Shown piece after piece: positions 1 through 7,704 of a DNA stretch of 64,000 nt. How positions within the stretch are numbered: position 1 is the first letter of the stretch; each line of letters starts with the position of its first letter. The position numbers were made by a program, and so were the translations under genes. The notes beneath the pieces are model-generated. The model saw only the letters and a list, made by a program, of their open reading frames with translations, was not told where the DNA came from and did not search any database. The DNA comes from Corynebacterium maris DSM 45190 (GTDB lineage Bacteria > Actinomycetota > Actinomycetes > Mycobacteriales > Mycobacteriaceae): positions 248,001 through 312,000 of the forward strand of contig NC_021915.1 in the NCBI RefSeq assembly GCF_000442645.1. Reading direction: 5' to 3'.

Positions 1-551
1 GGGTTCGGGTCCACGCCGATGATCGCGGCGGTGAACACGTAACCGGCCAGGAAAATGTGCGCATGGATCAGCCCGTATTCCACCGGGGAGGAGTGCATGA
101 GGTGGAAGATGTCGGTGGCATACAGCAACCACAGACCGCCGGCGTTGAGGATGGCCGCCGTAACGGGGTGGCAGATAAAGCGCGCCACCCTGGAGCGCAG
201 CACCCGGGAGACCCGGCGTGCCCCGGTGACCGGTAGCGCGCGCAGCAACAGGGTGATCGGCGCAGCCAGGACCATCAGCAACGGCGCGAGCATGCCGAGC
301 AGCAAGTGGCCGACCATGTGTCCGGTGAAGCTGGCGTGCGCAGCGTTGGCCACCGGTCCGATCAGGCTGGCCCCGAGACAGGCCAACCCCAGAAACCACA
401 GGACGGGGTGGTGCATCGGCCACCGGCTTCTCGAGCGGGTGGCCCATAACCCGGCGGCGTACCCGAGGGCGAGCACCACGACCACGGCCGCGGCCAGATA
501 CTCGAGCACCGCCCACCCAGGGTCGTGGTGTCCGACGTGAGCATGCGTCAT
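1..551 (-). CDS. CtaG-like cytochrome c oxidase assembly membrane protein (partial)
   Basis: The minus strand is open from an ATG at 551 to the window edge, so the C-terminus is missing and only about 183 residues are visible. The reading begins MTHAHVGHHDPGWAVLEYLA and continues with hydrophobic segments (AVVVVLALGYAAGL, GHMVGHLLLGMLAPLLMVLA) and conserved His-rich turns such as GHMVGHLLLGM, WLLYATDIFHLMH and YGLIHAHIFLAGY. This is the pattern of the caa3-type CtaG family of multi-spanning oxidase assembly factors, which are linked to copper insertion into cytochrome oxidase. Its ATG overlaps the TGA of the DUF2243 gene upstream (ATGA), so the two are probably translationally coupled. The family is inferred from sequence pattern only; the copper role is known for the family, not seen here. 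Confidence 0.82.
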   Translation of the reverse strand, partial: MTHAHVGHHDPGWAVLEYLAAAVVVVLALGYAAGLWATRSRSRWPMHHPVLWFLGLACLGASLIGPVANAAHASFTGHMVGHLLLGMLAPLLMVLAAPITLLLRALPVTGARRVSRVLRSRVARFICHPVTAAILNAGGLWLLYATDIFHLMHSSPVEYGLIHAHIFLAGYVFTAAIIGVDPN

Positions 552-1066
552 GTCGTGGGGGCGGGCGTGCGGGCGGGGCGGGTGCACCAGAGGACGATCG
601 CACCGATGAGCATCAACAGGATGGCGGAGCCGATCCAGACGACGTCATAGACCAGCAGGTCGACGCCGTAGCGGATCTGATGGATGCCCAGGATTTTATG
701 GTTGACTACGCCGTCGATGAGTTGGAAGAAACCGACCCCGGTGATTACCGCCCCCGTCCAGTAGGACCAGGAGATGGGGCCGTGACGGCGGACGTCGGCG
801 AGCAGAAACAACCCGGCCACGGTGATGAACCAGCCCACGGCGTGGAAGAACCCGTCGGCGATCAGCGCCACTTGCGGGGTGGATAAGTCGTAGAAGTGGT
901 GCCACTGCAGCAGCAGGTGGAAGATGAACAAGTCGATGAGGGCGGCGGCGATGCCGCAGCCGAACAGCAACCCGGAGGTCAGCGTGCGCCGGTGAAGCGC
1001 ATCGGTGGACGGACGCGGCGCCGGGGGCCGGGCATGGTGGTGGGCGGGTGTTTCTGCCGAGGACAT
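548..1066 (-). CDS. DUF2243 family four-helix membrane protein
   Basis: A 172-residue protein with a soluble His/Pro-rich N-terminus (about residues 1-28) followed by four hydrophobic segments (about 33-53, 72-92, 103-120, 142-163). Histidines inside or beside the membrane segments (FIFHLLLQWHHFYDL, DGFFHAVGW, IDGVVNHKILGIHQIR) are typical of DUF2243. The function is unknown, although the family is often found next to CtaG-like assembly factors, as here. The start is supported by GAAAGGAAACC about 8 bases before the ATG. The stop overlaps the start of the CtaG-like gene, giving a two-gene operon. A role in oxidase biogenesis or metal handling is an inference from this pairing. Confidence 0.85.
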   Translation of the reverse strand: MSSAETPAHHHARPPAPRPSTDALHRRTLTSGLLFGCGIAAALIDLFIFHLLLQWHHFYDLSTPQVALIADGFFHAVGWFITVAGLFLLADVRRHGPISWSYWTGAVITGVGFFQLIDGVVNHKILGIHQIRYGVDLLVYDVVWIGSAILLMLIGAIVLWCTRPARTPAPTT

Positions 1067-1221
1067 CGCGGTTTCCTTTCGGCCCTACACGGGAGGCGGT
1101 GTCCTTTATTGTGCCTGCGGCAGGTGGGCCGGGCAACGGTTTCGCCCGGCGGGGCTGGCGGGGACTGGACGAGCCGCGTCGGGCGGGTGCTTGACCGGCT
1201 GAGAATCAGTAAAGTGGTCTC

Positions 1222-2499
1222 ATGCCACGACCTCGATTCCGCCAGCCCGCCACGCTGATGAAGAAGCTGGATCCCCGCGACGTCCTCAGGGTCGCCGGCG
1301 TCACCGCCGGCGCGGCCGCGAGCGTCCCGGTGCTTGCCGCCCTCTCCGTCACCGCGATCGACTGGGTGATGCAGGTCGGTCGTAAGCGCCGCCAGGCCCC
1401 GCGCCCCGGCACTTTCCACGCCTCGGTGGAGGAGGCGAAGTTCACGGTCTACACCTCCGGCGCTGAGCTCTACGACGACATGATCGAGGCCATCGACGCC
1501 GCCGAAGAGGCCGTCTACTTGGAGACGTATATCTGGAAGAACGACGAGGTCGGGCAGCGTTTCGTCGACGCGCTCAACGCGGCGGCAGACCGCGGCGTCG
1601 ACGTGTTCGCGCTCTACGACGGCTTCGCCAACCTGGTGGTGCCCCACACCTTCTACAAACAGCTTTCCGACGACGTCCGCGTCTACCGCCTGCCCGTGGT
1701 GGGCAAGCGCTTCTGGAAGGGGCCGCTGCAGCACACCGGCTTCAACCACTCGAAGATTTTGGTGGTGGACGATCACGTGGGCTTCGTCGGCGGCTACAAC
1801 ATCGGCTCCGTCTACGCCAAGCACTGGCGCGACACGCATGTGCGCGTGGTCGGGCCCGGCGTGTGGGGGTTGAAAAACTCCATCGCGCAGCTGTGGAACA
1901 TCATCCACGATCCGCAGGACCAGATCGCGTGGACCCCGCCGCCGAGCTGGAACCCGGAGGTGCTGGTGCAGTCAAACCTGCCGGTCCAGCTGGTCTACCC
2001 GATCCGCAACACTTATCTGAAGGCCATTGCCCGGGCGCAGGACCACATCTGGATCACCACGCCTTATTTCATCCCTGACCAGCAGATTTTGACCGCTCTG
2101 GTCACCGCCGCCGAGCGTGGGGTGGATGTGCGCGTCATGGTGCCGCAGAAGTCGAACCACGTCGTCGCCGACTGGACCTCCCGCGGCTTCTACGGGCAGC
2201 TTCTCGACGCCGGGATCACCGTCCTGCTGTACGAGTCCGCGATGATCCACGCCAAGGTCGCCACCATCGACGGGGAGTGGTCCACGGTGGGCACCGCCAA
2301 CATCGATCGACTGTCCTTGTCCTTCAACTACGAGACGAACGTGGAGATCATCGATCCCCGCTTCGCCGAGGAGATGGAGAAGATCTTCCACGCTGACAGC
2401 GAGCACTGCGAAGTCCTGGAGTCCTCGGACTGGATGGACCGCCACCCGGCGGCCCGGGCGGTGGAAGTGGCGATGACGCCGCTGCGGCCGTTTCTTTAA
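1222..2499 (+). CDS. cls: Cardiolipin synthase-like phospholipase D family protein
   Basis: A 425-residue protein with two HKD catalytic motifs: H176-K178-D183 (NHSKILVVDDHVGFVGGYN) and H343-K345-D350 (IHAKVATIDGEWSTVGTANID). An N-terminal hydrophobic stretch near residues 25-50 could anchor it in the membrane. Two-motif PLD enzymes of this length and layout typically transfer phosphatidyl groups between two phosphatidylglycerols to give cardiolipin and glycerol. No long linker or extra domain is seen. The ribosome binding site is weak (AAAGTGG). The gene is single and is followed by a hairpin at 2540-2570. A different phospholipid transferase activity cannot be excluded. Confidence 0.88.
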   Translation: MPRPRFRQPATLMKKLDPRDVLRVAGVTAGAAASVPVLAALSVTAIDWVMQVGRKRRQAPRPGTFHASVEEAKFTVYTSGAELYDDMIEAIDAAEEAVYLETYIWKNDEVGQRFVDALNAAADRGVDVFALYDGFANLVVPHTFYKQLSDDVRVYRLPVVGKRFWKGPLQHTGFNHSKILVVDDHVGFVGGYNIGSVYAKHWRDTHVRVVGPGVWGLKNSIAQLWNIIHDPQDQIAWTPPPSWNPEVLVQSNLPVQLVYPIRNTYLKAIARAQDHIWITTPYFIPDQQILTALVTAAERGVDVRVMVPQKSNHVVADWTSRGFYGQLLDAGITVLLYESAMIHAKVATIDGEWSTVGTANIDRLSLSFNYETNVEIIDPRFAEEMEKIFHADSEHCEVLESSDWMDRHPAARAVEVAMTPLRPFL

Positions 2500-2539
2500 G
2501 GCGTTGCCCGGCGTCCTGCCCGCTGGGTAGGGAAGCGAC

Positions 2540-2570
2540 AACCCTCACCTCCGGGAAGGGGGTGAGGGTT
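2540..2570. terminator. Hairpin between cls and the first small porin-like gene
   Basis: A perfect 10-bp stem (AACCCTCACC at 2540-2549 and GGTGAGGGTT at 2561-2570) encloses an 11-base loop. It lies between the 3' ends of the plus-strand cls gene and the minus-strand small gene at 2593-2739, so it could end transcription from both sides. No strong T-run follows on either strand. Confidence 0.6.
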
Positions 2571-2592
2571 ATCGGTGTGGGGTCAAAGAGCT

Positions 2593-2739
2593 TTACTCTT
2601 CGCCGCCACCGTTGCCGGTGTCAGGGTCGGTGAAGATGCCTTCGATGGCGGCGACTGCGTCGAGGACGAAATCAACGAGGGTGCCGATGACCGGGAGGTC
2701 GGAGGAGGTCTCGGTGAGGGTGGTGAGGAAGTCAGTCAT
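2593..2739 (-). CDS. Small acidic porin-like peptide (48 aa)
   Basis: A 48-codon minus-strand gene that starts MTDFLTTLTETSSDLPVIGT and ends in the acidic, Gly-rich tail TDPDTGNGGGEE. The middle (about residues 15-38) can form one amphipathic helix (IGTLVDFVLDAVAAIEGIF). A good GAAAGGCA ribosome site lies about 8 bases before the ATG, and an extended -10 element sits about 140 bases upstream. Size, acidity, lack of Cys and lack of a signal peptide resemble the PorA/PorH class of mycomembrane channel peptides of corynebacteria. No residue-level match to a named porin is claimed. It forms a tandem pair with the gene at 3017-3151, which has a near-identical leader. Confidence 0.65.
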   Translation of the reverse strand: MTDFLTTLTETSSDLPVIGTLVDFVLDAVAAIEGIFTDPDTGNGGGEE

Positions 2740-2876
2740 GAAAATTGCCTTTCAAGAGTGTGTCTAGAGTCCAAAGCCCGTGCGTAGCGCGGATGCGTCA
2801 ACCGGTCTTTGGTTGTCATTGCGTGGACTTCCACGGTGCCTGAAGTGATCTCAAGCACTTTTAAAGTCCAATTCCC

Positions 2877-2887
2877 TGTATAACACG
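2877..2887 (-). promoter_or_regulatory. Extended -10 promoter element for the first small porin-like gene
   Basis: On the minus strand the sequence reads CGTGTTATACA, that is TG-T-TATACA, an extended -10 form. The same CGTGTTATA core precedes the second small gene (3226-3236). No convincing -35 is visible, which is common for extended -10 promoters. The predicted transcript has a leader of about 130 bases. Confidence 0.45.
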
Positions 2888-3016
2888 ACGGAATTGTTCC
2901 TGCACTAGTTTCTTAGAAAACTTAGATTTCATATGAAACTGAGGTGGGGACTTAAGGGAAACTCAGCCGTATGGGAGGGCGTCCACCACGGTGGCGGAGC
3001 ACCCGTTCGTCATTTC

Positions 3017-3151
3017 TTAGGAGGAGAGGAGAACGGAGGACACGGCGTCCACGGAGCCGTTGACGAAGCCGACTCCGGCGTTCCAGATGTTGGTGACGAA
3101 GTCGATGGACGGCTGGGCCAGTTCGATGACGGAAGAGGTGATGGTGCTCAT
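3017..3151 (-). CDS. Small porin-like amphipathic peptide (44 aa)
   Basis: A 44-residue minus-strand product beginning MSTITSSVIELAQPSIDFV and ending GSVDAVSSVLLSS. It is Ser-rich, has no Cys, and is composed almost wholly of one hydrophobic/amphipathic helix with alternating Gly/Asn/Ser positions. The ribosome site GAAAGGCAC matches that of the gene at 2593-2739, as does the TTTT just before the ATG. These traits fit corynebacterial PorA/PorH-like cell-wall channel peptides, which are 40-60 residues long, lack signal peptides and can be O-mycoloylated on Ser. The assignment is inferential; a different small membrane-active peptide is possible. Confidence 0.62.
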   Translation of the reverse strand: MSTITSSVIELAQPSIDFVTNIWNAGVGFVNGSVDAVSSVLLSS

Positions 3152-3225
3152 CAAAAGTGCCTTTCGTATGGGAATTTACGGGTTCTGCCATCCGGAATGG
3201 AGGTGCCGTGGATGGTCTGTGGCCC

Positions 3226-3236
3226 GTTATAACACG
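3226..3236 (-). promoter_or_regulatory. Extended -10 promoter element for the second small porin-like gene
   Basis: The minus strand reads CGTGTTATAAC, that is TG-T-TATAAC. It is the counterpart of the element at 2877-2887 and lies about 75 bases upstream of the ATG at 3151. Confidence 0.5.
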
Positions 3237-3406
3237 GAATTTTCAGGCGGGCCCGGGCTCTGGGCTGCGCCTGTGTTGGCGCTGCATTTATTCCCGGTGA
3301 CGAGGTGAAATTCGCTTCACAAAAACTGAACAAAAGTGAAAGTAATTCTTTCTGTTTCTCGCCGGTGTGCGCGCGGTCATGGTGTTCTTCTGTCAGGATG
3401 GGTCAC

Positions 3407-3889
3407 ATGATAGACAACACTGACATGGGACATCTCCGTACTGCCGTCGCCTTGGCCGAGCAGGCGCTCAACGCCGGCCACAGCCCTTTCGGCTCGCTGC
3501 TGGTCAGCGCCGACGGTGAGGTTCTCTTCCAGGACCACAACCGCGACGGCGATGGGGAACTCACCCGCCACCCGGAACTGGCCATCGCGCAGTGGGCCGA
3601 GCGCAACCTGGAACGCGAGCAGCGCGCTAGCGCGACCGTCTACACCTCCGGGGAGCACTGCCCCATGTGTGCCGGCGCGCACGCCTGGGCGGGCCTGGGG
3701 CGGATCGTCTATGTCAGCTCCGCGGAGCAACTACGGCAATGGCTGCGGGAGTTCGACGCCCCGGCCTCCCCGACGGCCTCCCTGCCAATTACTGACGTCG
3801 CCCCGGATCTGCAGGTCGACGGCCCCGTCGTGGAGCTCGCCGAGCAGGTCAAGCTGCTCCAGCGCCGCCACCACCTCGGCGAATCTTAA
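3407..3889 (+). CDS. Nucleoside/cytidine deaminase-like zinc hydrolase
   Basis: A 160-residue protein of the cytidine/deoxycytidylate deaminase fold. The zinc site is visible as H55-P-E57 (TRHPELAIAQWA) and C85-P-M-C88 (SGEHCPMCAGAHAW); E57 would be the proton shuttle. The family deaminates free bases, nucleosides or related compounds, with guanine and cytosine the usual guesses, but the substrate cannot be read from the sequence. The start at 3407 is chosen because CAGGATGGG lies at proper distance; an ATG at 3398 is possible and adds three residues. The gene stands alone and converges with the molybdenum cofactor operon. Confidence 0.85.
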   Translation: MIDNTDMGHLRTAVALAEQALNAGHSPFGSLLVSADGEVLFQDHNRDGDGELTRHPELAIAQWAERNLEREQRASATVYTSGEHCPMCAGAHAWAGLGRIVYVSSAEQLRQWLREFDAPASPTASLPITDVAPDLQVDGPVVELAEQVKLLQRRHHLGES

Positions 3890-3964
3890 GCTCTGGTCGC
3901 GATCTCACAGGCCACTCGCTGGCCGGCGGAGAGCTCCAAGGCGTGGCGTCGCTGAGATCACCAC

Positions 3965-4006
3965 AAGCGTTCAGAGATGATGAACGTTCACTGATGTTGA
4001 ACGCTT
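3965..4006. repeat. Concentric inverted repeats between convergent genes
   Basis: AAGCGTTCA (3965-3973) and TGAACGCTT (3998-4006) are perfect inverted 9-mers. A perfect palindrome, TGAACGTTCA (3981-3990), lies exactly at their common centre (3985.5). The intervening 7-base stretches do not pair. The structure lies between the stops of the deaminase and the moeB-like gene. It may be a protein-binding site or a weak bidirectional terminator. Confidence 0.55.
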
Positions 4007-4046
4007 TCCTTGCTGGGAGCCCAGGGTGTACCGGCCTGGGCGAACT

Positions 4047-5135
4047 CTAACCCCGCTGATCCAGCCAGCGGTCGATGCCGCCGCGCAGGCTGAGCAGCCC
4101 GGCCACGCCGCGTTCACCGAGTGCCGCGACCGCCCGCGCAGAGCGCACCCCGCCCGCGCAATAGACCACCACGTCCCGCTCGCCCGCGCCCGCGATCTCC
4201 TCCGGCGTGCGTCCCTCCAGAATCTCGCCCAAGGGCACGTTCACGGAGCCGGGGATGGCGAAGTTCGCCACCTCCTCCGGCTCCCGGACGTCGATGAGCA
4301 CCGCGCCCTCCGGCACCTCGTCGACCTCCTCGACCGCCGGGGCGCTGACCGGCACTGCCGGGGCCTGGCGCGCCGGGTCTTCTTCCAGCAGCCGCTGCGT
4401 GACCGCGGGGTCGCCGGCGACGGGGATGTACTCCCACCTCCCGCTCATGGAGTCGTAGTAGCCGAGCTGGCCCACCAGCGGCTCGCCCACCCCGGTGAGC
4501 ACCTTGAGCGCCTCCATCGCCATCGAAGAACCCACCACGCCGACGACGGGGCCCAGCACGCCCGCCTGGGAGCAGCTGGGCACCTGGCCGGGCGCCGGGG
4601 GAGCGGGGAAGAGGTCCTCGTAGACCGGGCCGCGTCCGGCCCAGAACACGCTGAGCTGTGCCTCGAAGCCGAGGATGGAGCCCCACACGTGCGGCACGCC
4701 CAGGCGGGCGGCGGCGGTGGAGGCGATGTGGCGGGTGTCGAAGTTGTCGGCGCCGTCCATGATCACGTCCACGCCCTGGAAGATTTCCTGGGCGTTGTCC
4801 CAGGTCAGGCGCTCCTGCACGAGGCGGACGTCCACGTGCGGGTTCAGCGCCGCCATGGCGTCTGCCGCGGAGCGGGTCTTGGGCATGCCGATGCCGTCGA
4901 CCGTGTGGATGACCTGGCGGTGCAGGTTCGACAAGTCCACGACGTCATCGTCGATGATCGTCACCCGGCCCACACCCGCGCCCGCTAGGTACAGCAGCGC
5001 GGGGGAGCCGAGGCCGCCGGCGCCGATGACGGCCACGTGGGCGTCGATAAGTTTCTCCTGCCCCGCAGCGCCGAACCCGCCCAAGGTGATCTGCCGGCGG
5101 TAGCGCGCGACCTGCTCGGGGCTCAGCCCGCTCAC
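4047..5135 (-). CDS. moeB: Molybdopterin-synthase adenylyltransferase/sulfurtransferase (MoeB/MoeZ type, ThiF + rhodanese)
   Basis: A 362-residue two-domain protein. Residues about 5-245 form a ThiF/E1-like domain with the nucleotide loop GAGGLGSP (39-45), IDDDVVDLSNLHRQ (61-74) and the conserved PSCSQAG loop (C188). Residues about 275-360 form a rhodanese domain with C326 in the active loop (YCAGGVRS). It adenylates and probably thiolates the C-terminal glycine of MoaD-type sulphur carriers. The CxxC zinc pairs of E. coli MoeB are absent (VYED at the first position), as I recall for actinobacterial MoeZ. The GTG start at 5135 overlaps the moaE stop (GTGA); the longer open frame upstream runs over moaE and is not used. 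Confidence 0.9.
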   Translation of the reverse strand: MSGLSPEQVARYRRQITLGGFGAAGQEKLIDAHVAVIGAGGLGSPALLYLAGAGVGRVTIIDDDVVDLSNLHRQVIHTVDGIGMPKTRSAADAMAALNPHVDVRLVQERLTWDNAQEIFQGVDVIMDGADNFDTRHIASTAAARLGVPHVWGSILGFEAQLSVFWAGRGPVYEDLFPAPPAPGQVPSCSQAGVLGPVVGVVGSSMAMEALKVLTGVGEPLVGQLGYYDSMSGRWEYIPVAGDPAVTQRLLEEDPARQAPAVPVSAPAVEEVDEVPEGAVLIDVREPEEVANFAIPGSVNVPLGEILEGRTPEEIAGAGERDVVVYCAGGVRSARAVAALGERGVAGLLSLRGGIDRWLDQRG

Positions 5136-5599
5136 TCCAACCCCACCCAGGTCGACGGCCCGGCGAGCAGCTCCTGCTCCTTCCAGATCGGCACCTCGGC
5201 CTTGACCCGGTCCGCCAGCTCCGCGCCCGCGGCGAACGCGTCCCCGCGGTGCGCGGCGGCCGCCACCACCAGAAACGCGGTCTCGCCGATCTGCAGCTGA
5301 CCCGTGCGGTGCGCGGTCCACAGGCGCGTGTTCGGGTGCGCCTCGATGACGCTGGCGGTGACCTCCGCGATCCTGTCGTCGGCGGTCGGGTGCGCCGAAT
5401 ACGTCAACGACGCGACGCGCTCGCCGCCGTCGTGATCGCGCACCACGCCCTCGAAAGTCACCAGCGCACCCATCGCGCGGGTGACGGTGTCCTCCTTCGC
5501 CTCGTCGATCATCTGCTCCAGCGGCTCGGCCGTCATCATCGCGGCGATGACTTTTCCGGTCTGCTCCGCCACGTACGCAGGGTCATTATTAGTGCTCAT
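5132..5599 (-). CDS. moaE: Molybdopterin synthase catalytic subunit MoaE
   Basis: A 155-residue MoaE protein. The typical core is visible: MGALVTFEGVVRDHDGG, a Tyr/His-containing TYSAHP segment, RLWTAHRTGQLQIGE and KEQEL near the end. MoaE pairs with MoaD and transfers sulphur to precursor Z (cPMP) to make molybdopterin. The ATG at 5599 (MSTNNDPAYV) is favoured over an upstream ATG at 5620, because it sits just past the stop of the mogA/moaB-type gene, overlapping it by 11 bases. The moeB-like gene follows with a GTGA overlap. Confidence 0.9.
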   Translation of the reverse strand: MSTNNDPAYVAEQTGKVIAAMMTAEPLEQMIDEAKEDTVTRAMGALVTFEGVVRDHDGGERVASLTYSAHPTADDRIAEVTASVIEAHPNTRLWTAHRTGQLQIGETAFLVVAAAAHRGDAFAAGAELADRVKAEVPIWKEQELLAGPSTWVGLE

Positions 5600-6071
5600 G
5601 CACGCCTTCCAACATGTCAACGATCGGGACTACTATTTTGTCCAACACGGCGCAGCCGTCTTTTACTCCCCCGGTGGATCCCGGCAGGGTCATCACGAAA
5701 GTCGTGCCGGTCACCCCGGCCACCGCCCGGGAGGCGACCGCCGTGGGGATGTTCTTGAGTCCTTCCGCCCAGAAGGCCTGCACCACGCCGGGCAACTCGC
5801 GCTCCAGGTGCGGCTGCACGGCCTCCACCGTGCGGTCGTCGGCGGTGATCCCGGTGCCCCCGGAGGTCAGCACCACATTCGGCAGGGCGTCGGGATCGGC
5901 GAAGAGCTCGTCGACGGTCTGCTGGATCTGCGCGTCGGCCACCACCGTCGCCGCCGGGGTCTCAAACCCCTTCGAACGCAGAAATTCCACCGCGATCGGG
6001 CCGGAACGGTCCTCGTACTCTCCCGCGGCGGCGCGGGTGGACGCCACGATGACTAGGCCAGTGCGGGCCAT
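5589..6071 (-). CDS. MogA/MoaB family molybdopterin adenylyltransferase
   Basis: A 160-residue single-domain protein of the MoCF-binding fold. Motifs include the substrate loop LTSGGTGITADDRT (about residues 71-84) and the C-terminal LPGSTGGVKDGC loop. This family adenylates molybdopterin before molybdenum insertion by MoeA. It sits between moeA (33 bases upstream) and moaE (11-base overlap) in the same operon. MogA and MoaB paralogues cannot be separated here by eye, so no symbol is given. Confidence 0.88.
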   Translation of the reverse strand: MARTGLVIVASTRAAAGEYEDRSGPIAVEFLRSKGFETPAATVVADAQIQQTVDELFADPDALPNVVLTSGGTGITADDRTVEAVQPHLERELPGVVQAFWAEGLKNIPTAVASRAVAGVTGTTFVMTLPGSTGGVKDGCAVLDKIVVPIVDMLEGVHEH

Positions 6072-6104
6072 GACAACTCCTCTGGGTCGTGTCTTGCTGG
6101 GACT

Positions 6105-7283
6105 TTACAACGGGTACACGGTGACTGCGTCGCCGGGCCGGAGCACGGCGTCCGCAGGGACGCGGATCAGGTGGGTGGCTGCGATGGACTGGGCGATCAG
6201 GTGGGAACCCTCCCCGCCCAGGATCTCGGCCCACTGCACGCCTTCGGTGTCCACTACGACCCGGCCGCGCAGAAACTGATCGCGGCCGCCGAGCCCGATG
6301 CGGTTGGTCGTGATCCGGGCCGTGACCGGTTTCGGCGCGTGCCCCAGCGCCGGGGCGACGAACAGGCGGAAAGACACCAGTGTGGACACCGGGTTACCCG
6401 GCAGGCAGATCACCGGCGTGTTCTTGATGCGTGAGACCCCCTGCGGGCCACCCGGTTGCTGGGTGACGTGCCCGAACCAGCCGTGGCGCTCCAGCACCTG
6501 GCGCACCACCTCGAACTTGCCGTGGCTGATGCCGCCCGAGGTCACGATCGCCGTCGGGGCGTGCTCCTCGACGGCCCGGGCCAGGTCGCGCTCCAAGGCC
6601 TGCGGATCGTCGTCCGTGCGCACCACCGCGGCCACCTCGATGCCGTACTGCTCCGCTTGTGCCCGCATCATCGGGGTGTTCGAGTCGGGGATCGCCGCGG
6701 CGCCGGGCGCGTCGATCTCCGCCCCGCCCGTGCACACCACGATCGACGCCGGCCGAAACACCTTCACCTCGGCGATGGACTGGCCCGCGATCGTGGCGAT
6801 CGCCGCCGCATTCAACCGCGTGCCCGCCGTCAACAGCGTCTCCCCGGAGCGCAGGTCCGCGCCGGCCTCCCGCATGAACTGCCCCGGAGCGACGTCCGGG
6901 ACTTCGATGAAGTCGCCTTCCTGGGGGAAGTCACCGGGGGAGCAGGACTCCACGGCGACGACGCCGGCAGTGCCGCGGGGAAGCTTCGCACCCGTCATCA
7001 CCGGCGCCATCGCGTCGGTGACGCCCTGCGGATACACCTCGTCCGGGTCCGTGCCCGCCGGGATCGTCGGCCCGACCCGGAAGGTGCCCGGGGTGGCCGC
7101 GACCTGGTTGACGGACAGGGCGTAGCCGTCCATCTGCGAGTTGTCGAAGCGCGGCGAGTCGTGGGCGGCGACGATGCCTTCGGCGGCGATCAGCCCGGCG
7201 GCCTCGGCCAGCGGCACGGTGATGACGTCCGGTTCCGGGAACATCGCCCGGATCTGCTTGAGGTGGTACTCCGGCGACCGCAT
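6105..7283 (-). CDS. moeA: Molybdopterin molybdenumtransferase MoeA
   Basis: A 392-residue MoeA protein: N-terminal MoeA domains I/II (ESPRFDNSQMDGYA-type motif, here HDSPRFDNSQMDGYAL), the central MoCF-binding domain (VTSGGISHGKFE, LPGNPVSTLVSF) and a C-terminal beta domain. It inserts molybdate into adenylated molybdopterin. The ATG at 7283 is preceded by AGGGGGACGC. It is the first gene of a minus-strand operon moeA-mogA/moaB-moaE-moeB and diverges from moaD. No molybdate transporter or moaA/moaC is present in this window. Confidence 0.93.
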   Translation of the reverse strand: MRSPEYHLKQIRAMFPEPDVITVPLAEAAGLIAAEGIVAAHDSPRFDNSQMDGYALSVNQVAATPGTFRVGPTIPAGTDPDEVYPQGVTDAMAPVMTGAKLPRGTAGVVAVESCSPGDFPQEGDFIEVPDVAPGQFMREAGADLRSGETLLTAGTRLNAAAIATIAGQSIAEVKVFRPASIVVCTGGAEIDAPGAAAIPDSNTPMMRAQAEQYGIEVAAVVRTDDDPQALERDLARAVEEHAPTAIVTSGGISHGKFEVVRQVLERHGWFGHVTQQPGGPQGVSRIKNTPVICLPGNPVSTLVSFRLFVAPALGHAPKPVTARITTNRIGLGGRDQFLRGRVVVDTEGVQWAEILGGEGSHLIAQSIAATHLIRVPADAVLRPGDAVTVYPL

Positions 7284-7417
7284 GCGTCCCCCTGTGAAGT
7301 CGATGAGATGGATGGCTCGAATGTTATTCGAGCATACCTAGGCGGCCTGGCGAGGGGTGGATTTTAAGTCCAGAAAAAGGCATAGTAATACGAGATAACA
7401 CCTTGAGGAGGTTCGAT

Positions 7418-7675
7418 ATGGAGATTCACTACTTCGCGGCCGCGCGTGCCGCCGCCGGCACCGACCGGCAGGTCGTCGACCCCCGCAGCGGCACCCTGGA
7501 TGAGCTGCTGGGCGAGCTCGCCGGCACCAACCCCGGCGCCACGGAAGCCGGCATGACGTTGGGTGAGGTCTTCGACCGCTGCACCTTCCTCGTCGACGGC
7601 CGCAACAGCCCGCGCGACACCGTCCTTAGCGGCGCCCGCCGCGTGGACGTCCTCCCGCCCTTCGCCGGGGGATAG
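7418..7675 (+). CDS. moaD: Molybdopterin synthase sulphur carrier subunit MoaD
   Basis: An 85-residue ubiquitin-fold protein ending in the functional Gly-Gly (PPFAGG). It carries the thiocarboxylate used by MoaE. The start is fixed by GAGGAGG six bases before the ATG; an in-frame TTG five codons upstream is inside this ribosome site and is rejected. The internal conserved hydrophobic positions (VDVLPPF) match MoaD. It is transcribed divergently from moeA with about 134 bases between the starts, which must hold promoters for both directions. Confidence 0.92.
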   Translation: MEIHYFAAARAAAGTDRQVVDPRSGTLDELLGELAGTNPGATEAGMTLGEVFDRCTFLVDGRNSPRDTVLSGARRVDVLPPFAGG

Positions 7676-7704
7676 GCGGGGAGGGGCGTCCCGGCCGGTC
7701 CGGG

